Source: Aldehydirespirator sp965117015
Lineage (GTDB): Bacteria; Actinomycetota; Acidimicrobiia; Acidimicrobiales; Aldehydirespiratoraceae
Length of the DNA: 64,000 nucleotides
NCBI GenBank assembly: GCA_965117015.1
Contig: OZ220747.1
Coordinates: 2,790,001-2,854,000, forward strand
Direction of reading: 5' to 3'
Shown here: positions 17,015 through 26,178 of the stretch, in pieces
How the letters are laid out: each line of letters begins with the position of its first letter
Position numbering within the stretch: the stretch's first letter is position 1
Position numbers and translations under genes: made by a program
The notes under the pieces: model-generated
What the model saw: the letters and a program-made list of their open reading frames with translations, nothing else
Database searches by the model: none
What the model was told of the DNA's origin: nothing

Positions 17015-18193
17015 CTACCCGGAGCTGTCCATATGGTGGGCGATCTTCCTGAGTCGGTAGCGGCAGGCGACCGCGGCCAGCAGGACGAAGACCAGGGCCA
17101 CCCCCTCGATGACATCCACGAGCGCGGCTGGGATGCCGGTGCCGACCTGCATCTGGGTCGCGCCGTTGAGCAGCCCCGCGAAGGCGATGGCCACCACGAT
17201 CACGCCCGCGGGATGCAGCCGGGCCACCAGAGCGATGATGATCCCGGTGAAGCCGATGGCCTGGCCGCCGAACTCGAAGTTGATCCGGTGATGAAGGCCC
17301 AGCAGCTCACCCGCGCCCGCCAGTCCTGCCAGTGCCCCCGAGATGGCCATGACCGCGATGATGGCCGCCCCGACGCTGATGCCCTTGTACGAGGCCGCCT
17401 GCTTGTTGACGCCTATGGCCCTCAGCTCGAACCCCAGGGTGGTGCGCCGCACCAGGAAATGGACCACGGCCGCCATCACCAGCGCGAGGGCGAAGCCCAG
17501 GTGCAGCCGGCTGTCGTCGAAGAACCGGGGCAGGAATGTGCTCTCGACCATCCGCTCGGTCTGGGAGTAGGGCGTGTCGTTCGCCTGCCAGGGCCCCGAG
17601 AGCAGCCATGACAGCCCGGAGTCGATGACGAAGTTGAGCATCACCGTCGTGAGGATCTCGTTGGTCCCGTAGCGGACCAGCAGGACGCTGGCCACCGTGG
17701 CCCACACCGCTCCGAAGACCGCAGCCCCGGCGAACATGGCCACGAACAGCAGCGGCGCGGGGAGGCCGGGCATCGTGTCGTAGACCCACCAGGTGCCGAT
17801 GGCGCCCGCGATGAACTGACCCTGTCCGCCGATGTTCCAGACTCCGGCCCGGAAGGCGACGGCGGCGCACAGTCCGGTGAGGATCAGCGGCGTCGCCTGC
17901 ACCAGCGTCTCGAGGGCCGACTCCCGGTTCCCGAAGGCCCCCTCGTAGAGGGATGCGAACGCGTCCAGCGGCGACACACCGACGAGGATCACCAGCAGGC
18001 CGATGATCACCGCGGTGATGGCCAGCGCGATGAGGGTGGCGTACAACTCGTGCACCGGACGGGTGTACAGCCTCCGCTCCAGGCGCCAGGCGCCCGGCTG
18101 GAACAGCACCGAGAGCGGATCGCGGCCGGCGCCTGCCTCGTCGTCGTCGGGGTGCGGGCTGTCCTGGGGCGCGTCGGCGACCTGCTCGCTCAC
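17015..18193 (-). CDS. BMP-family ABC transporter permease (importer 1)
   Basis: 392 residues with roughly nine or ten membrane helices after an acidic cytoplasmic N-terminus of about 45 residues. Family motifs are AFRAGVWNIGGQGQF, TNEILTTVMLNFV and the ATPase-coupling loop GFELRAIGVNKQAASYKG. It is the YufP/NupP-type partner of the permease downstream. GTG at 18193 overlaps the ATPase stop (GTGA). Confidence 0.92.
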   Translation of the reverse strand: MSEQVADAPQDSPHPDDDEAGAGRDPLSVLFQPGAWRLERRLYTRPVHELYATLIALAITAVIIGLLVILVGVSPLDAFASLYEGAFGNRESALETLVQATPLILTGLCAAVAFRAGVWNIGGQGQFIAGAIGTWWVYDTMPGLPAPLLFVAMFAGAAVFGAVWATVASVLLVRYGTNEILTTVMLNFVIDSGLSWLLSGPWQANDTPYSQTERMVESTFLPRFFDDSRLHLGFALALVMAAVVHFLVRRTTLGFELRAIGVNKQAASYKGISVGAAIIAVMAISGALAGLAGAGELLGLHHRINFEFGGQAIGFTGIIIALVARLHPAGVIVVAIAFAGLLNGATQMQVGTGIPAALVDVIEGVALVFVLLAAVACRYRLRKIAHHMDSSG

Positions 18194-19746
18194 GGTGAAC
18201 CTTGGTCCGTGTCGCTGGCACCCGCCATGTGCATTCCGATCTGTTCAAGGGTGGTTGCGTCGGGTTCAGTGATCGCGACGATCCGCCCATCGTAAATCAC
18301 CGCGATCCGGTCCGAGAGCTGGAAGATCTCATCGAGGTCCTCCGACATCAGCAGCACCCCCGCGCCCCGATCCCTCTCCTGGATCAAGCGGCGCCGGACG
18401 TATTCGGTGGCGGCTATGTCGAGACCCCGCGTCGGCTGGTGCGCGACGATCAGCTGGGGTTGGCCGGAGAGTTCCCGGGCCATGATTATCTTCTGAAGGT
18501 TGCCGCCCGAGAGGGTCCTGGTGATCTGCGATGGCGACGGCGTCTTGATCTCGAAGCTGTCGATCGACTCCGTGGCGAAGGCGTCGATCTGGCCCCGGTT
18601 GAGGATCCCGGCCCGGGAGAACTGCCGCTCGCGCTGGTTGCCCAGCACCAGGTTCTCCTTCACGCTGAAGTCCATCAGCAGACCCTGGGCGATGCGGTCT
18701 GCGGGCACGCTGGCCACACCGAGGGTGGCGATCCGGTGGGGCGCCGACTCGGTCGTGTCCTGGTCGGTGATCCGGATGGAGCCGGTCTCGGGATGGCGCA
18801 CGCCCACGACCGCGTCGAACAGGGCGTTCTGGCCGTTGCCCGACACGCCGGCGACGCCCACGATCTCGCCCGAGCCGACGGTGATCGACAGTCCTTTGAG
18901 TGAGCCTCGTCCCGTATCGGATCCCAGATGGATCTCATCGACGTCCAGGACCGGCTCGCCGGCGGTAGATGCAGCCTTGTCCGCCTGCATCAGGACCTCG
19001 CGCCCCACCATCATCCGGGCTAGGTCTCGCTGATCGACGTCGGCGGTGTCGACCGTGCCGACCACCTTGCCGCGGCGCAGCACCGTCACCCGGTCCGAGA
19101 GGTCCATCACCTCCTTGAGCTTGTGGGTGATCAGGATGATGGTGAGGCCCTCGTCGCGCATCCGGCGCAGGATCCGGAACAGCTCATCGATTCCCTGCGG
19201 GGTCAACACCGCGGTGGGCTCGTCCAGGATCAGGATCTCGACGCCGAAGTAGAGCGTCTTGAAGATCTCCACCCACTGCTGCTCCCCCACCGAGAGCCGG
19301 CCGACCTCCGCGTCGGGATCGATCTCCACGTCGTAGTCGGCGAAGAACTCCTCGAGCCGGCGCCGCGCCTCGGTGAGGTCGAGCCACTGTTTGGCGGATG
19401 TGCCGATCACCACGTTCTCGATGACCGACATCGGGGGCACCAGCTCAAAGTGCTGGTGGACCATGCCGATGCCGGCCTCGATGGCGTCGCGGGGCGAGTG
19501 CAGCTCCAGCGACTTGCCTTCGAGGAGCACCCGGCCGTCGTCGGGCTGGTACACGCCGTAGAGGATGTCGGCCAGCGTCGTCTTGCCCGCGCCGTTCTCG
19601 CCGAGCAGGCAGTGGATCTCGGCCCTGCGGATTGCGACGCTGACAGAGTCGTTGGCGACCACGCCGGGGAAGACCTTCGTCACCTGCTCGGCTACGAGGA
19701 TGTTCTCCCCCGGCGCGGCCGCGCCGGACTGGGCTGCATCGGCCAT
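18190..19746 (-). CDS. BMP-family ABC transporter double ATPase (importer 1)
   Basis: 518 residues with two ABC domains in one chain, as in YufO/NupO and RbsA. Domain 1 has Walker A GENGAGKTT, signature LSVGEQQ and Walker B LILDEPTAVLTP. Domain 2 has a degenerate Walker A (GVSGNGQNA), signature LSGGNLQK, and no consensus Walker B Asp (LIVAHQPTRGLD), typical of the weakly active second site of this family. It follows the BMP lipoprotein gene by 51 bases. Confidence 0.93.
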   Translation of the reverse strand: MADAAQSGAAAPGENILVAEQVTKVFPGVVANDSVSVAIRRAEIHCLLGENGAGKTTLADILYGVYQPDDGRVLLEGKSLELHSPRDAIEAGIGMVHQHFELVPPMSVIENVVIGTSAKQWLDLTEARRRLEEFFADYDVEIDPDAEVGRLSVGEQQWVEIFKTLYFGVEILILDEPTAVLTPQGIDELFRILRRMRDEGLTIILITHKLKEVMDLSDRVTVLRRGKVVGTVDTADVDQRDLARMMVGREVLMQADKAASTAGEPVLDVDEIHLGSDTGRGSLKGLSITVGSGEIVGVAGVSGNGQNALFDAVVGVRHPETGSIRITDQDTTESAPHRIATLGVASVPADRIAQGLLMDFSVKENLVLGNQRERQFSRAGILNRGQIDAFATESIDSFEIKTPSPSQITRTLSGGNLQKIIMARELSGQPQLIVAHQPTRGLDIAATEYVRRRLIQERDRGAGVLLMSEDLDEIFQLSDRIAVIYDGRIVAITEPDATTLEQIGMHMAGASDTDQGSP

Positions 19747-19797
19747 CGGATCGGTGCGCTCAGTCGATCGTTCGACGTGCAGCCCGGCTTCTCGTGA

Positions 19798-21168
19798 TTA
19801 CTCGACCCGGTTCTGGTTGAGCGGGATGACCAGGTCGCCCGAAAGGATGGCGACCCGGGCCGCCTCGACGGCAGCCACCACATCGGCGGGCACGTCGTCG
19901 GCTATGGCGCCCAGGGCGGAGCCGTCGTCCACCATCGACTGGTAGACGATGCGCTGCGGCGGCGAGTTGTAGGGCACGCCGTGCACCGTGTAGTCGTACC
20001 AGGCGTCGAGCACGTCGGTGAAGGCGGTGTCCCACTGGGCGACCGCGCTGGTCAGCACCACCGGCGACAGGCTCAGCTGGTCGGTGAAGTGGCCGACGGC
20101 CCGCACGTTGCCGGCATCCTCGGCCGCGGCGAACGGGCCGAACCGCTCGGCGTAGATGACGTCGGAGCCGTTGGCGATCTGGGCCTCAGCCGCGCTCGCC
20201 GCGGTGGCCGGGTCGAACCAGCTTTCGATGTAGGTGACCCCGGCCACCTCGATATCGGGGTTGACCGACTTGGCGCCATCGATGAAGGCGTTGAGCGGGC
20301 CGTTGACGTTGGGGAACGGGAACGCGGCCACACCGCTGATCCTGTTGGTCTGGGTCGTCATGCCGGCGATGATCCCGGCCAGGTAGGCGGGCTCATGGAT
20401 GAACACGTCGATCCAGTAGGCGTTGTCGCCGCCCTCGTGGTCGTCGTTGCCGGAGCCCGAGTACACGAACAGGGTGTCGGGGTAGTCGGCCTTGTTGGCG
20501 GCGACGCCGTCCACATAGGTGCTGTGGCCGACGATGATCTCGTACTCGCCGGTCTGGGCGAGGTCTCGGATGACGCGTTCACCCTCGGCGAACAGGATTC
20601 CCTCGAGGATCTCGAGGTTGATGGTGATGCCGTACTTGTTGGACTCCGAGACGCGGTTGACGCTGTCGATGAAGGTGGCGTACCAGCCCTCCTCCTTGGT
20701 GCCCACGACGAGCATGGCCACGTCGATCTCGCTGGGCGCGGCGGCTGCCTGCGCCGCGGCTGCCTCGTCGGCTGCGGCTGCGGCCTCGGCGGCTGCGGCT
20801 TCGGCTTCGGCGGCTGCCGCTTCGGCGGCGGCGAGTTCAGCCTCGAGTTCCGCGACTGCCGCTCCTTCGGCTTCGGCAGCTGCCAGCGCGGCCGCCGCGG
20901 CGGCTGCCTCGGCCTCTGCGATGGCGGCGGCGTCAGCCGCGGCCTTGGCCTCGGCCTCGGCCGCGTCGGCCTCGGCCTGTGCTGCTTGGGCCTCGGCCGC
21001 GGCGGCGTCAGCCTGGGCCTGGGCTTCGGCGGCTTCGGCCTCGGCTGCTGCGACAGCCGCGTCGCCGGCGCCGGTGTCGGCGGCGGGTGCCGGTTCGTCG
21101 TCGCCGCAGGCGACTAGGCCTGCGGCGAGCGCAAAGGCGAGCAGTAGGCCCGTAATTGTCTTGCGCAT
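19798..21168 (-). CDS. BMP-family substrate-binding lipoprotein with Ala-rich stalk (importer 1)
   Basis: 456 residues. A signal peptide ends in the lipobox LVAC (Cys21), so the protein is anchored on the outer face of the membrane. Residues 35-144 are almost only Ala, Glu, Asp and Gln with heptad-like spacing, predicting a helical coiled-coil stalk of about 110 residues. The BMP/PnrA-type binding domain runs from about 147 to the end (AMLVVGTKEEGWY, GHSTYVDGV). BMP proteins in other bacteria bind nucleosides or related small molecules. The ATG at 21168 is preceded by GGGAGGGAGA; the frame is open further up but without signal-peptide character. Confidence 0.9.
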   Translation of the reverse strand: MRKTITGLLLAFALAAGLVACGDDEPAPAADTGAGDAAVAAAEAEAAEAQAQADAAAAEAQAAQAEADAAEAEAKAAADAAAIAEAEAAAAAAALAAAEAEGAAVAELEAELAAAEAAAAEAEAAAAEAAAAADEAAAAQAAAAPSEIDVAMLVVGTKEEGWYATFIDSVNRVSESNKYGITINLEILEGILFAEGERVIRDLAQTGEYEIIVGHSTYVDGVAANKADYPDTLFVYSGSGNDDHEGGDNAYWIDVFIHEPAYLAGIIAGMTTQTNRISGVAAFPFPNVNGPLNAFIDGAKSVNPDIEVAGVTYIESWFDPATAASAAEAQIANGSDVIYAERFGPFAAAEDAGNVRAVGHFTDQLSLSPVVLTSAVAQWDTAFTDVLDAWYDYTVHGVPYNSPPQRIVYQSMVDDGSALGAIADDVPADVVAAVEAARVAILSGDLVIPLNQNRVE

Positions 21169-21287
21169 GGTGTTGCGGTCTCCCTCCCTATTGGGACCCT
21201 TCGCAGGGCTACCGCCGGGCACAGGGCGCTTGTCCTGTGGTTCCGCCGGTGGTCGTGCGAGTTGGTGGTTGTGGATTATTGATGAGG

Positions 21288-21316
21288 ACTATACGCGGCA
21301 GCCGAGCGCTTGTCAG
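21288..21316 (-). promoter_or_regulatory. Sigma-70-like promoter for the importer 1 / molybdenum hydroxylase operon
   Basis: On the minus strand CTGACA (21311-21316), a 17-base spacer and TATAGT (21288-21293). It lies in the 176-base gap between the SDR stop and the BMP lipoprotein start. The predicted leader is about 110 bases; I see no clear riboswitch fold in it. Confidence 0.5.
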
Positions 21317-21344
21317 CCGTACCGCAGGATTGTCGCCGGGAGCG

Positions 21345-22097
21345 CTAGTGGAATCCCGAGCCACCGTTCACCCAGATGTTCTGGCCGGTCACGAAATCCG
21401 AAAGCGGGCTCATCAGGTAGACCAGCGTGCCCACCATGTCCTCCGGCACCTGGGTCCGCTTGAACGCACGCCGGGCCTGGATGGCCGCGTCCACTTCGGG
21501 CTGGACGCTGGAGTAGGCCTCGTCGTGGGGGATGTAGTCCGGGGTGATGGTGTTCACCGCGATCCCGGAGCCGCCCAGCTCGCGGGCCATGGCTCGGGTC
21601 AGCCCCCAGATCGCCGACTTCGACGACACGTAGTGCAGGAAGCCAGGGGTGCCGTCGTTCACCGTCATGGAGGCGATGTTGACGATCCGGCCGCTGCCCT
21701 GGGCCCTCATGGTGGGCGCCACGGCCCGGGAGCACAGCCAGGTCCCCTTGACGTTCACCGCGAAGCACAGGTCCCACTCGTCGGGAGGGAGGTCCTCCAT
21801 CGGGGCGCGGGTGGCGGCCATGTAGAAGGCGGCGTTGTTGACCAGGCCGTCGATGCGGCCGTAGGCGTCCACGGTCGCGGCCGCCATCGCCTCGGTCTGG
21901 TCAACGTCGGCGACGTCGACCTGCATCGACATCGCCCGGGTGCCCGACGCGCTGAGTTCAGCGACGACCTCGCGGCCGTCGCTGAGGTCGGCGACCACGA
22001 CGGTCGCTCCCTCGGCGGCCAGCCCCCGGCAGTAGGCCAGGCCGATGCCCTTGGCCCCGCCGGTGACGATGATCACCCGCCCGTCCAGTATTCCCAT
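21345..22097 (-). CDS. SDR-family oxidoreductase (copy 2)
   Basis: A 250-residue classical SDR: TGGAKGIG cofactor loop, Asp after beta-2 (VADLSDG, NAD preference), NNAA, and a Ser-Tyr-Lys triad (ASMT...YVSSK). It has a clear Shine-Dalgarno (GGGAGGACC) before the ATG at 22097. It is a paralogue of the SDR at 7624 and again follows a Rieske oxygenase gene, so the Rieske-SDR pair appears duplicated. Confidence 0.9.
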   Translation of the reverse strand: MGILDGRVIIVTGGAKGIGLAYCRGLAAEGATVVVADLSDGREVVAELSASGTRAMSMQVDVADVDQTEAMAAATVDAYGRIDGLVNNAAFYMAATRAPMEDLPPDEWDLCFAVNVKGTWLCSRAVAPTMRAQGSGRIVNIASMTVNDGTPGFLHYVSSKSAIWGLTRAMARELGGSGIAVNTITPDYIPHDEAYSSVQPEVDAAIQARRAFKRTQVPEDMVGTLVYLMSPLSDFVTGQNIWVNGGSGFH

Positions 22098-22141
22098 CGA
22101 GGTCCTCCCGTGTCTTGGTTGATTGAGGCTTGCGGTCCGGC

Positions 22142-23194
22142 TCAGCCCGGCTCCAGTTCCTCGGCCAGCTCGAAGAGCCACTTGCGGTAGGCCAGGGTGA
22201 TGTCGTCGGCGACCTTCACGTAGGTCTCGGCGCTGAGCCGGTCGGGCAGGTGCTCGGGCCACTGCGACTCGACGACGGGCTGGTCCTGGTCCAGCACCAT
22301 GTACTCGAACTCGAGCAGGAAGTCCATGTCGTCCTGGGTGGATGCGAAATCGGCGCCGATGTGCCAGAAGTTGCGGCACGTCGCCGGGCCGGTGGGGGCG
22401 GTGACCATGTACAGGGCGTAGCGCTTGCCGTTGGGGAAGGTCCGGACCAGCGAGATCGACCCGGGCACGGTCAGCTGGTACCAGTTGCGCACCGACATGG
22501 TGTCGTCATCGATTCCCAGCATCTCCTTCATGCGGTCGACGTTGGGCTCGACGAAGACCTTGTCGAACCGCAGCGCGCCGTCCTCCCGCCACACGTCGTG
22601 CTCCTCGATCTGAGCCTTGTCCCTGGTGCCGAGGACGTTCTCGTGCACGAACGGGAAGTGGGAGAAGTCCACGAAGTTCTCCAGGCGCCGGGGCGAGCTG
22701 GTGGCCCAGTCGTAGCTGGGGGGCGTCTGCCAGCGCATTATGGGGTCGTCCCACTCCGGGATTCCGGGCGGGTCGCCCCACGGTTCGTCGGTCAGGCTCA
22801 CCCACACCATGCCCGAGCTCTCCCGGCACAGGTAGCGGACCAGCCCGACTTGGAGCACCCCGTTGAGTTCGGGGCGCGACGGGATGGAGACCAGGGTGCC
22901 GTCCATGTCGTAGGCCCAGCCGTGGTAGGGGCAGTTGATGCAGCCGTTCTCGACCCAGCCCAGCGACGGCGCGGCCCCCTTGTGGCGGCACACGTCCATG
23001 AAGGCCCGCACCTGGCCCTGGTGGCGGACGACCAGGATGCGCTCCCCCAGCAGCCGACCGGAGACCATCTGGTCCTCGGCCACGTCCTTCGAGTAGGCGA
23101 CGGGATGCCAGAAGTGCCTCATCGCCCGGTACCACCGCGAATCCCGCTCGGGAATGAACGGATCAACGGCCTCGCGGGCCTCGAGTGTCGTCAC
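22142..23194 (-). CDS. Rieske non-heme iron oxygenase (copy 4)
   Basis: 350 residues. Rieske ligands are C69-x-H71 and C88-x2-H91; the catalytic motif ENFVDFSHFPFVHE has the Asp and two His. It is the most divergent of the four copies. GTG at 23194 has AGGAGGGCCC directly upstream. It is the first gene of the minus-strand run and faces the hydrolase gene across a 179-base shared upstream region. Confidence 0.9.
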   Translation of the reverse strand: MTTLEAREAVDPFIPERDSRWYRAMRHFWHPVAYSKDVAEDQMVSGRLLGERILVVRHQGQVRAFMDVCRHKGAAPSLGWVENGCINCPYHGWAYDMDGTLVSIPSRPELNGVLQVGLVRYLCRESSGMVWVSLTDEPWGDPPGIPEWDDPIMRWQTPPSYDWATSSPRRLENFVDFSHFPFVHENVLGTRDKAQIEEHDVWREDGALRFDKVFVEPNVDRMKEMLGIDDDTMSVRNWYQLTVPGSISLVRTFPNGKRYALYMVTAPTGPATCRNFWHIGADFASTQDDMDFLLEFEYMVLDQDQPVVESQWPEHLPDRLSAETYVKVADDITLAYRKWLFELAEELEPG

Positions 23195-23373
23195 GGGCCC
23201 TCCTTCCTCTTGTGCGTGTTGTGCTGTCGCGTCGGCGAAAGCGCGGATCGCGTCACGCTAGTGCGGCCGATCGACATCTCGAAAAGGCGCTCGGCAGTGC
23301 GTGCCGCTACGTTGTCGCAGCGTCCGTTGAGCCGTCGCCGGCGGCGACCCGACCCCTGAGGAGTCTCAGTACC
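23195..23373. promoter_or_regulatory. Divergent intergenic region between Rieske copy 4 and the hydrolase
   Basis: 179 bases that must hold promoters in both directions. It contains a short palindrome (cggca-gtgcg-tgccg) near 23300 and the two ribosome-binding sites at its ends. No convincing -10/-35 pair could be fixed. Confidence 0.35.
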
Positions 23374-24195
23374 ATGCCGCTCACCACTTCCGACACTTCC
23401 CATTTCTTCGTCGAGGGGGCTGCGGGCAACCGGATGCACGGGCTCGACTTCGGGGGTGACGGCCCGGTGCTGGTCTGCCTCCACGGCGTGACCGGCAACG
23501 CGTGGAACTGGTATGAGGTGGCCCTCGGCGTGCGGGCCTGCCGACGGGTGGTGGCGCTCGACTTCCGCGGCTACGGCGAGAGCCAGTGGTCTCCCGGCCA
23601 CGACTACACCACCGCTGACCACGTCGCCGATCTGATCGGCGTGGTCGATGCCGTGTCGGGTGGGTCGCCGGTGGATCTGGCGGGATCCTCGTGGGGGGCG
23701 CTGGTTGCCATCCAGTACGCCGACGAGCATCCCGGCAGCGTCGGACGGCTGGCCGTGGTCGACGTGGAGCCGTCCTTCGAGCAGGGTGAGACCGACCTGT
23801 TCCCCCGCCCCCGGGACCACGCCGACCACGACGAGGTCCGCGCCGCGGTAGCGGCCGCCTACCCGAACGCCGGTGCCGACATGGTCGAGGTGGTGGCGGC
23901 CACGTGCTACGGCCCGATCGAGGGTGGCCGTCTGGCCCCCAAGCACGATCCCTTCTTCTTCGAACGCTGGCCGTTCCGCTCCGACGACCACTGGGACCGA
24001 CTCCCGCGGATCCAGGCGTCGACGCTTCACGTCCACGCCTCCGGAAGCTTCGTCCGGGCCGACGTGATGACCGAGATGGATCGTCTCACTCCCGACTCGC
24101 ACTTGGTCGAGATCGGCGACAGCACCCATGTCGTCCCGGTGGACAACCCCTCGGCCCTGGTCGACTCGCTCATGGAGTTTCTGGCCGGCGGTTGA
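23374..24195 (+). CDS. Alpha/beta hydrolase
   Basis: 273 residues with the oxyanion segment LHGVTGNAWNW, the nucleophile elbow GSSWG (Ser near 109), an acid near the C-terminal third and the His in DSTHVVP. It has no signal peptide, so it is cytoplasmic. ATG at 23374 follows GAGGAG. It is transcribed away from the oxygenase operon and directly before the XRE-cupin regulator. It may be an esterase, amidase or C-C hydrolase in the same pathway; the exact reaction cannot be read from the sequence. Confidence 0.88.
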   Translation: MPLTTSDTSHFFVEGAAGNRMHGLDFGGDGPVLVCLHGVTGNAWNWYEVALGVRACRRVVALDFRGYGESQWSPGHDYTTADHVADLIGVVDAVSGGSPVDLAGSSWGALVAIQYADEHPGSVGRLAVVDVEPSFEQGETDLFPRPRDHADHDEVRAAVAAAYPNAGADMVEVVAATCYGPIEGGRLAPKHDPFFFERWPFRSDDHWDRLPRIQASTLHVHASGSFVRADVMTEMDRLTPDSHLVEIGDSTHVVPVDNPSALVDSLMEFLAGG

Positions 24196-24218
24196 CCCCG
24201 ACCGGGGAGAGCTAAGAT
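24192..24218 (+). promoter_or_regulatory. Promoter-like elements for the XRE-cupin gene
   Basis: TTGACC (24192-24197), a 15-base spacer and TAAGAT (24213-24218), just before the start at 24233. The -35 overlaps the hydrolase stop codon. The short spacer lowers confidence. Confidence 0.35.
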
Positions 24219-24232
24219 CCGCAGGCAGAGTG

Positions 24233-24823
24233 ATGAGAACGCACCACGGAGCAGTAGAGCACGAGCGACCTTCTGAGCCGACCTCGGTCGCTTCGCAACT
24301 CGGGCCCGCTCTCCGGCAGCGCCGCAAGGCCGCCGGGATGACCATGCAGGAGCTTGCGGACCGCTGCGACCTCTCCCAGCCGTTCCTCTCCCAGATCGAG
24401 AACTCGCGGGCCATGCCCAGCCTCTTCGCGCTGCACCGGGTGGCCCAAGCGCTGGGAACGACGACGGTCGCGCTGCTCGACCCGGCGGTCTCGGAGGTCA
24501 CGCTGGTCCGAGCCGGTGAGGGCGAGGCGTTCTTTCTCGCCGAGGGAGCCAGGACCCGCTTCCTGACTCCGGGCGAGGGGCACCGCCTCGAGGCCAACGA
24601 GACGGTGGCGGAGCCGAACATCGACTCGGAGGTGATCGTGCACGAGGGGGAGGAAGTCGTCCATGTGCTCGAGGGCTCGCTCGAGATTCGCCTGGAGGGC
24701 AGGGACCCGATCCCGCTGAGTCCGGGCGACACCGTCCTGTATCCGTCGATGACACCCCACCAGTGGGCCTCCGGGGATACTGGAGCGCGTTTTCTGATAA
24801 TCACCAGCCCTCCGTCGTTCTAG
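24233..24823 (+). CDS. XRE-family regulator with C-terminal cupin domain
   Basis: 196 residues. The helix-turn-helix covers about 20-75 (LRQRRKAAGMTMQELADRC, then LSQPFLSQIENSRAMPS), and a cupin barrel fills the C-terminal half (EEVVHVLEGSLEIRLEG, PLSPGDTVLYPSMTPHQW). This architecture (PuuR/SutR-like) usually senses a small ligand in the cupin and represses neighbouring catabolic genes. It sits between the two halves of the island, convergent with the GcvT-like gene, making it the best candidate local regulator. ATG at 24233; an adjacent GTG at 24230 is possible. Confidence 0.9.
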   Translation: MRTHHGAVEHERPSEPTSVASQLGPALRQRRKAAGMTMQELADRCDLSQPFLSQIENSRAMPSLFALHRVAQALGTTTVALLDPAVSEVTLVRAGEGEAFFLAEGARTRFLTPGEGHRLEANETVAEPNIDSEVIVHEGEEVVHVLEGSLEIRLEGRDPIPLSPGDTVLYPSMTPHQWASGDTGARFLIITSPPSF

Positions 24824-24842
24824 CGGCCCCGCCCGGGCTGCC

Positions 24843-26114
24843 TCAGTCGATCTTCCTGCGTTTCATCTCGACGAACGGCAGGTCGACGACCCGGGCCGGG
24901 ACCTCGCCCTCGACGGCCTCACCGCGACCGTTGTAGATCTGCCAGGTGAGTGTGACGCTGTCTCCCACGTCCACTTCGGGCGACTCGAGATGGGCGAAGC
25001 CGATCATGGTCTCCAGCACCGGGCTCCAGCACATCGACGTGGCGAACCCCGCGTTGGCGCCGTCGGCGAGGATCTCGGAGCTGAAGTGGCGGTGCAGCCG
25101 CGGGCTGAGGAACGGAGGCGATCCGGCCCGCTCGTAGAGCGCCGCAATGCCGGCGGGGTCGATGTCCACGCCCCGCATCAACTTGGGTGGCCGGTCTCTG
25201 GCCGCTTCGGCCTCGAGCGCCGGTCGGCCGACGAAGTCGGTGTCGCGCCCGAAGTTGACGAGGCGCCCGAAGTTGAGCTCGGCGGGGGTGTGGAAGTAGC
25301 GATCCCCGTCCAGGTAGGCGAACTGGACCTGGGCGAACGGGCCGGCAGGGCGGTAGTCGACGCCGATGATCAGCATGCCGGCCTCGACGCGGGTGGCCGC
25401 CTGCGCCGCGTTGCCGATGGGCACGGCTCCGTGCGGGCGTCCGCCTTCGACGAAGATCGAGTACATCTCCCTGGAGGCGACGGGATCGACCCACATCTCG
25501 AAGCCGATCTCCCCCGTGAACCCGGTGCGCCAGAGCCGGATCTCATGACCGTCGACGGTGATCATGCGGCCGCGTGAGAAGGGCAGATCTCTGTGGGCGC
25601 TGCCCGTCACCGCCTCCATGACGTCGTGCGAGCGCGGGCCCTGCACGCACAGGACGCTGTAGTCGCGGTCGGTGTTCAGGGTGTCGGTGAGCTCGACGTC
25701 GTAGCCGTCGGCGAACCTGCTGAACCATCCGACCATGGGTCCGCCCATGTGAATGAACTGGTCGGCCGCCGTGCGGAAGGTGATTCCCTCGTTCACCACA
25801 TGGCCGGCGTCGTCGCAGTAGAGGGTGTAGATGCCGTGGTCGGTGTCGACCCTGGATGCGTCGCGGACCTGCACGCGGTCGACGAACGCCTCCGCGTCGG
25901 GACCCTCGATGATGGTCTTGAACAGGGGCGTCTTGTCCTCGATGCCGGCTCCTGCTCGCAGAGCCATCATCTCGGAAACCTCGTTGACGTAGTGGTCGAC
26001 GAGGTGGTAGCCGCCCCAAGCGATCCACAGCCCTGTCTGCGAGTAAGGCGCGGCCCCGGGATTCAGGAACGTTCCGGTGAATGCGCTCGGATCGTAGGTG
26101 TGCTCTTCTGCCAT
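24843..26114 (-). CDS. GcvT-like aminomethyltransferase / demethylase family protein
   Basis: 423 residues of the folate-binding GcvT fold, longer than true GcvT (about 365) and nearer DmdA/LigM-type demethylases. Family segments are CVQGPRSHDVM, RTGFTGEIGFEMWV and DFVGRPALEAE. Where GcvT has an Asp-Asp pair this protein has Asn108-Glu109 (VNEGITF), suggesting a changed substrate. Its relatives move a methyl or methylene group to tetrahydrofolate. No gcvP or gcvH is nearby, so glycine cleavage is unlikely. It is last in the run permease-permease-BMP-ATPase-P450-GcvT, 64 bases after the P450 start region. Confidence 0.88.
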   Translation of the reverse strand: MAEEHTYDPSAFTGTFLNPGAAPYSQTGLWIAWGGYHLVDHYVNEVSEMMALRAGAGIEDKTPLFKTIIEGPDAEAFVDRVQVRDASRVDTDHGIYTLYCDDAGHVVNEGITFRTAADQFIHMGGPMVGWFSRFADGYDVELTDTLNTDRDYSVLCVQGPRSHDVMEAVTGSAHRDLPFSRGRMITVDGHEIRLWRTGFTGEIGFEMWVDPVASREMYSIFVEGGRPHGAVPIGNAAQAATRVEAGMLIIGVDYRPAGPFAQVQFAYLDGDRYFHTPAELNFGRLVNFGRDTDFVGRPALEAEAARDRPPKLMRGVDIDPAGIAALYERAGSPPFLSPRLHRHFSSEILADGANAGFATSMCWSPVLETMIGFAHLESPEVDVGDSVTLTWQIYNGRGEAVEGEVPARVVDLPFVEMKRRKID

Positions 26115-26178
26115 TGTGCGCCGCCCCTCACGCCTGCTTCATAGATCACATCAATAGTGACTCGCATAGAGGGCTCTG

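Noticed and set aside
24843..26114. Glycine cleavage T protein
   Set aside because: The protein is about 60 residues longer than GcvT, the conserved Asp pair is changed and no gcvH or gcvP is near.
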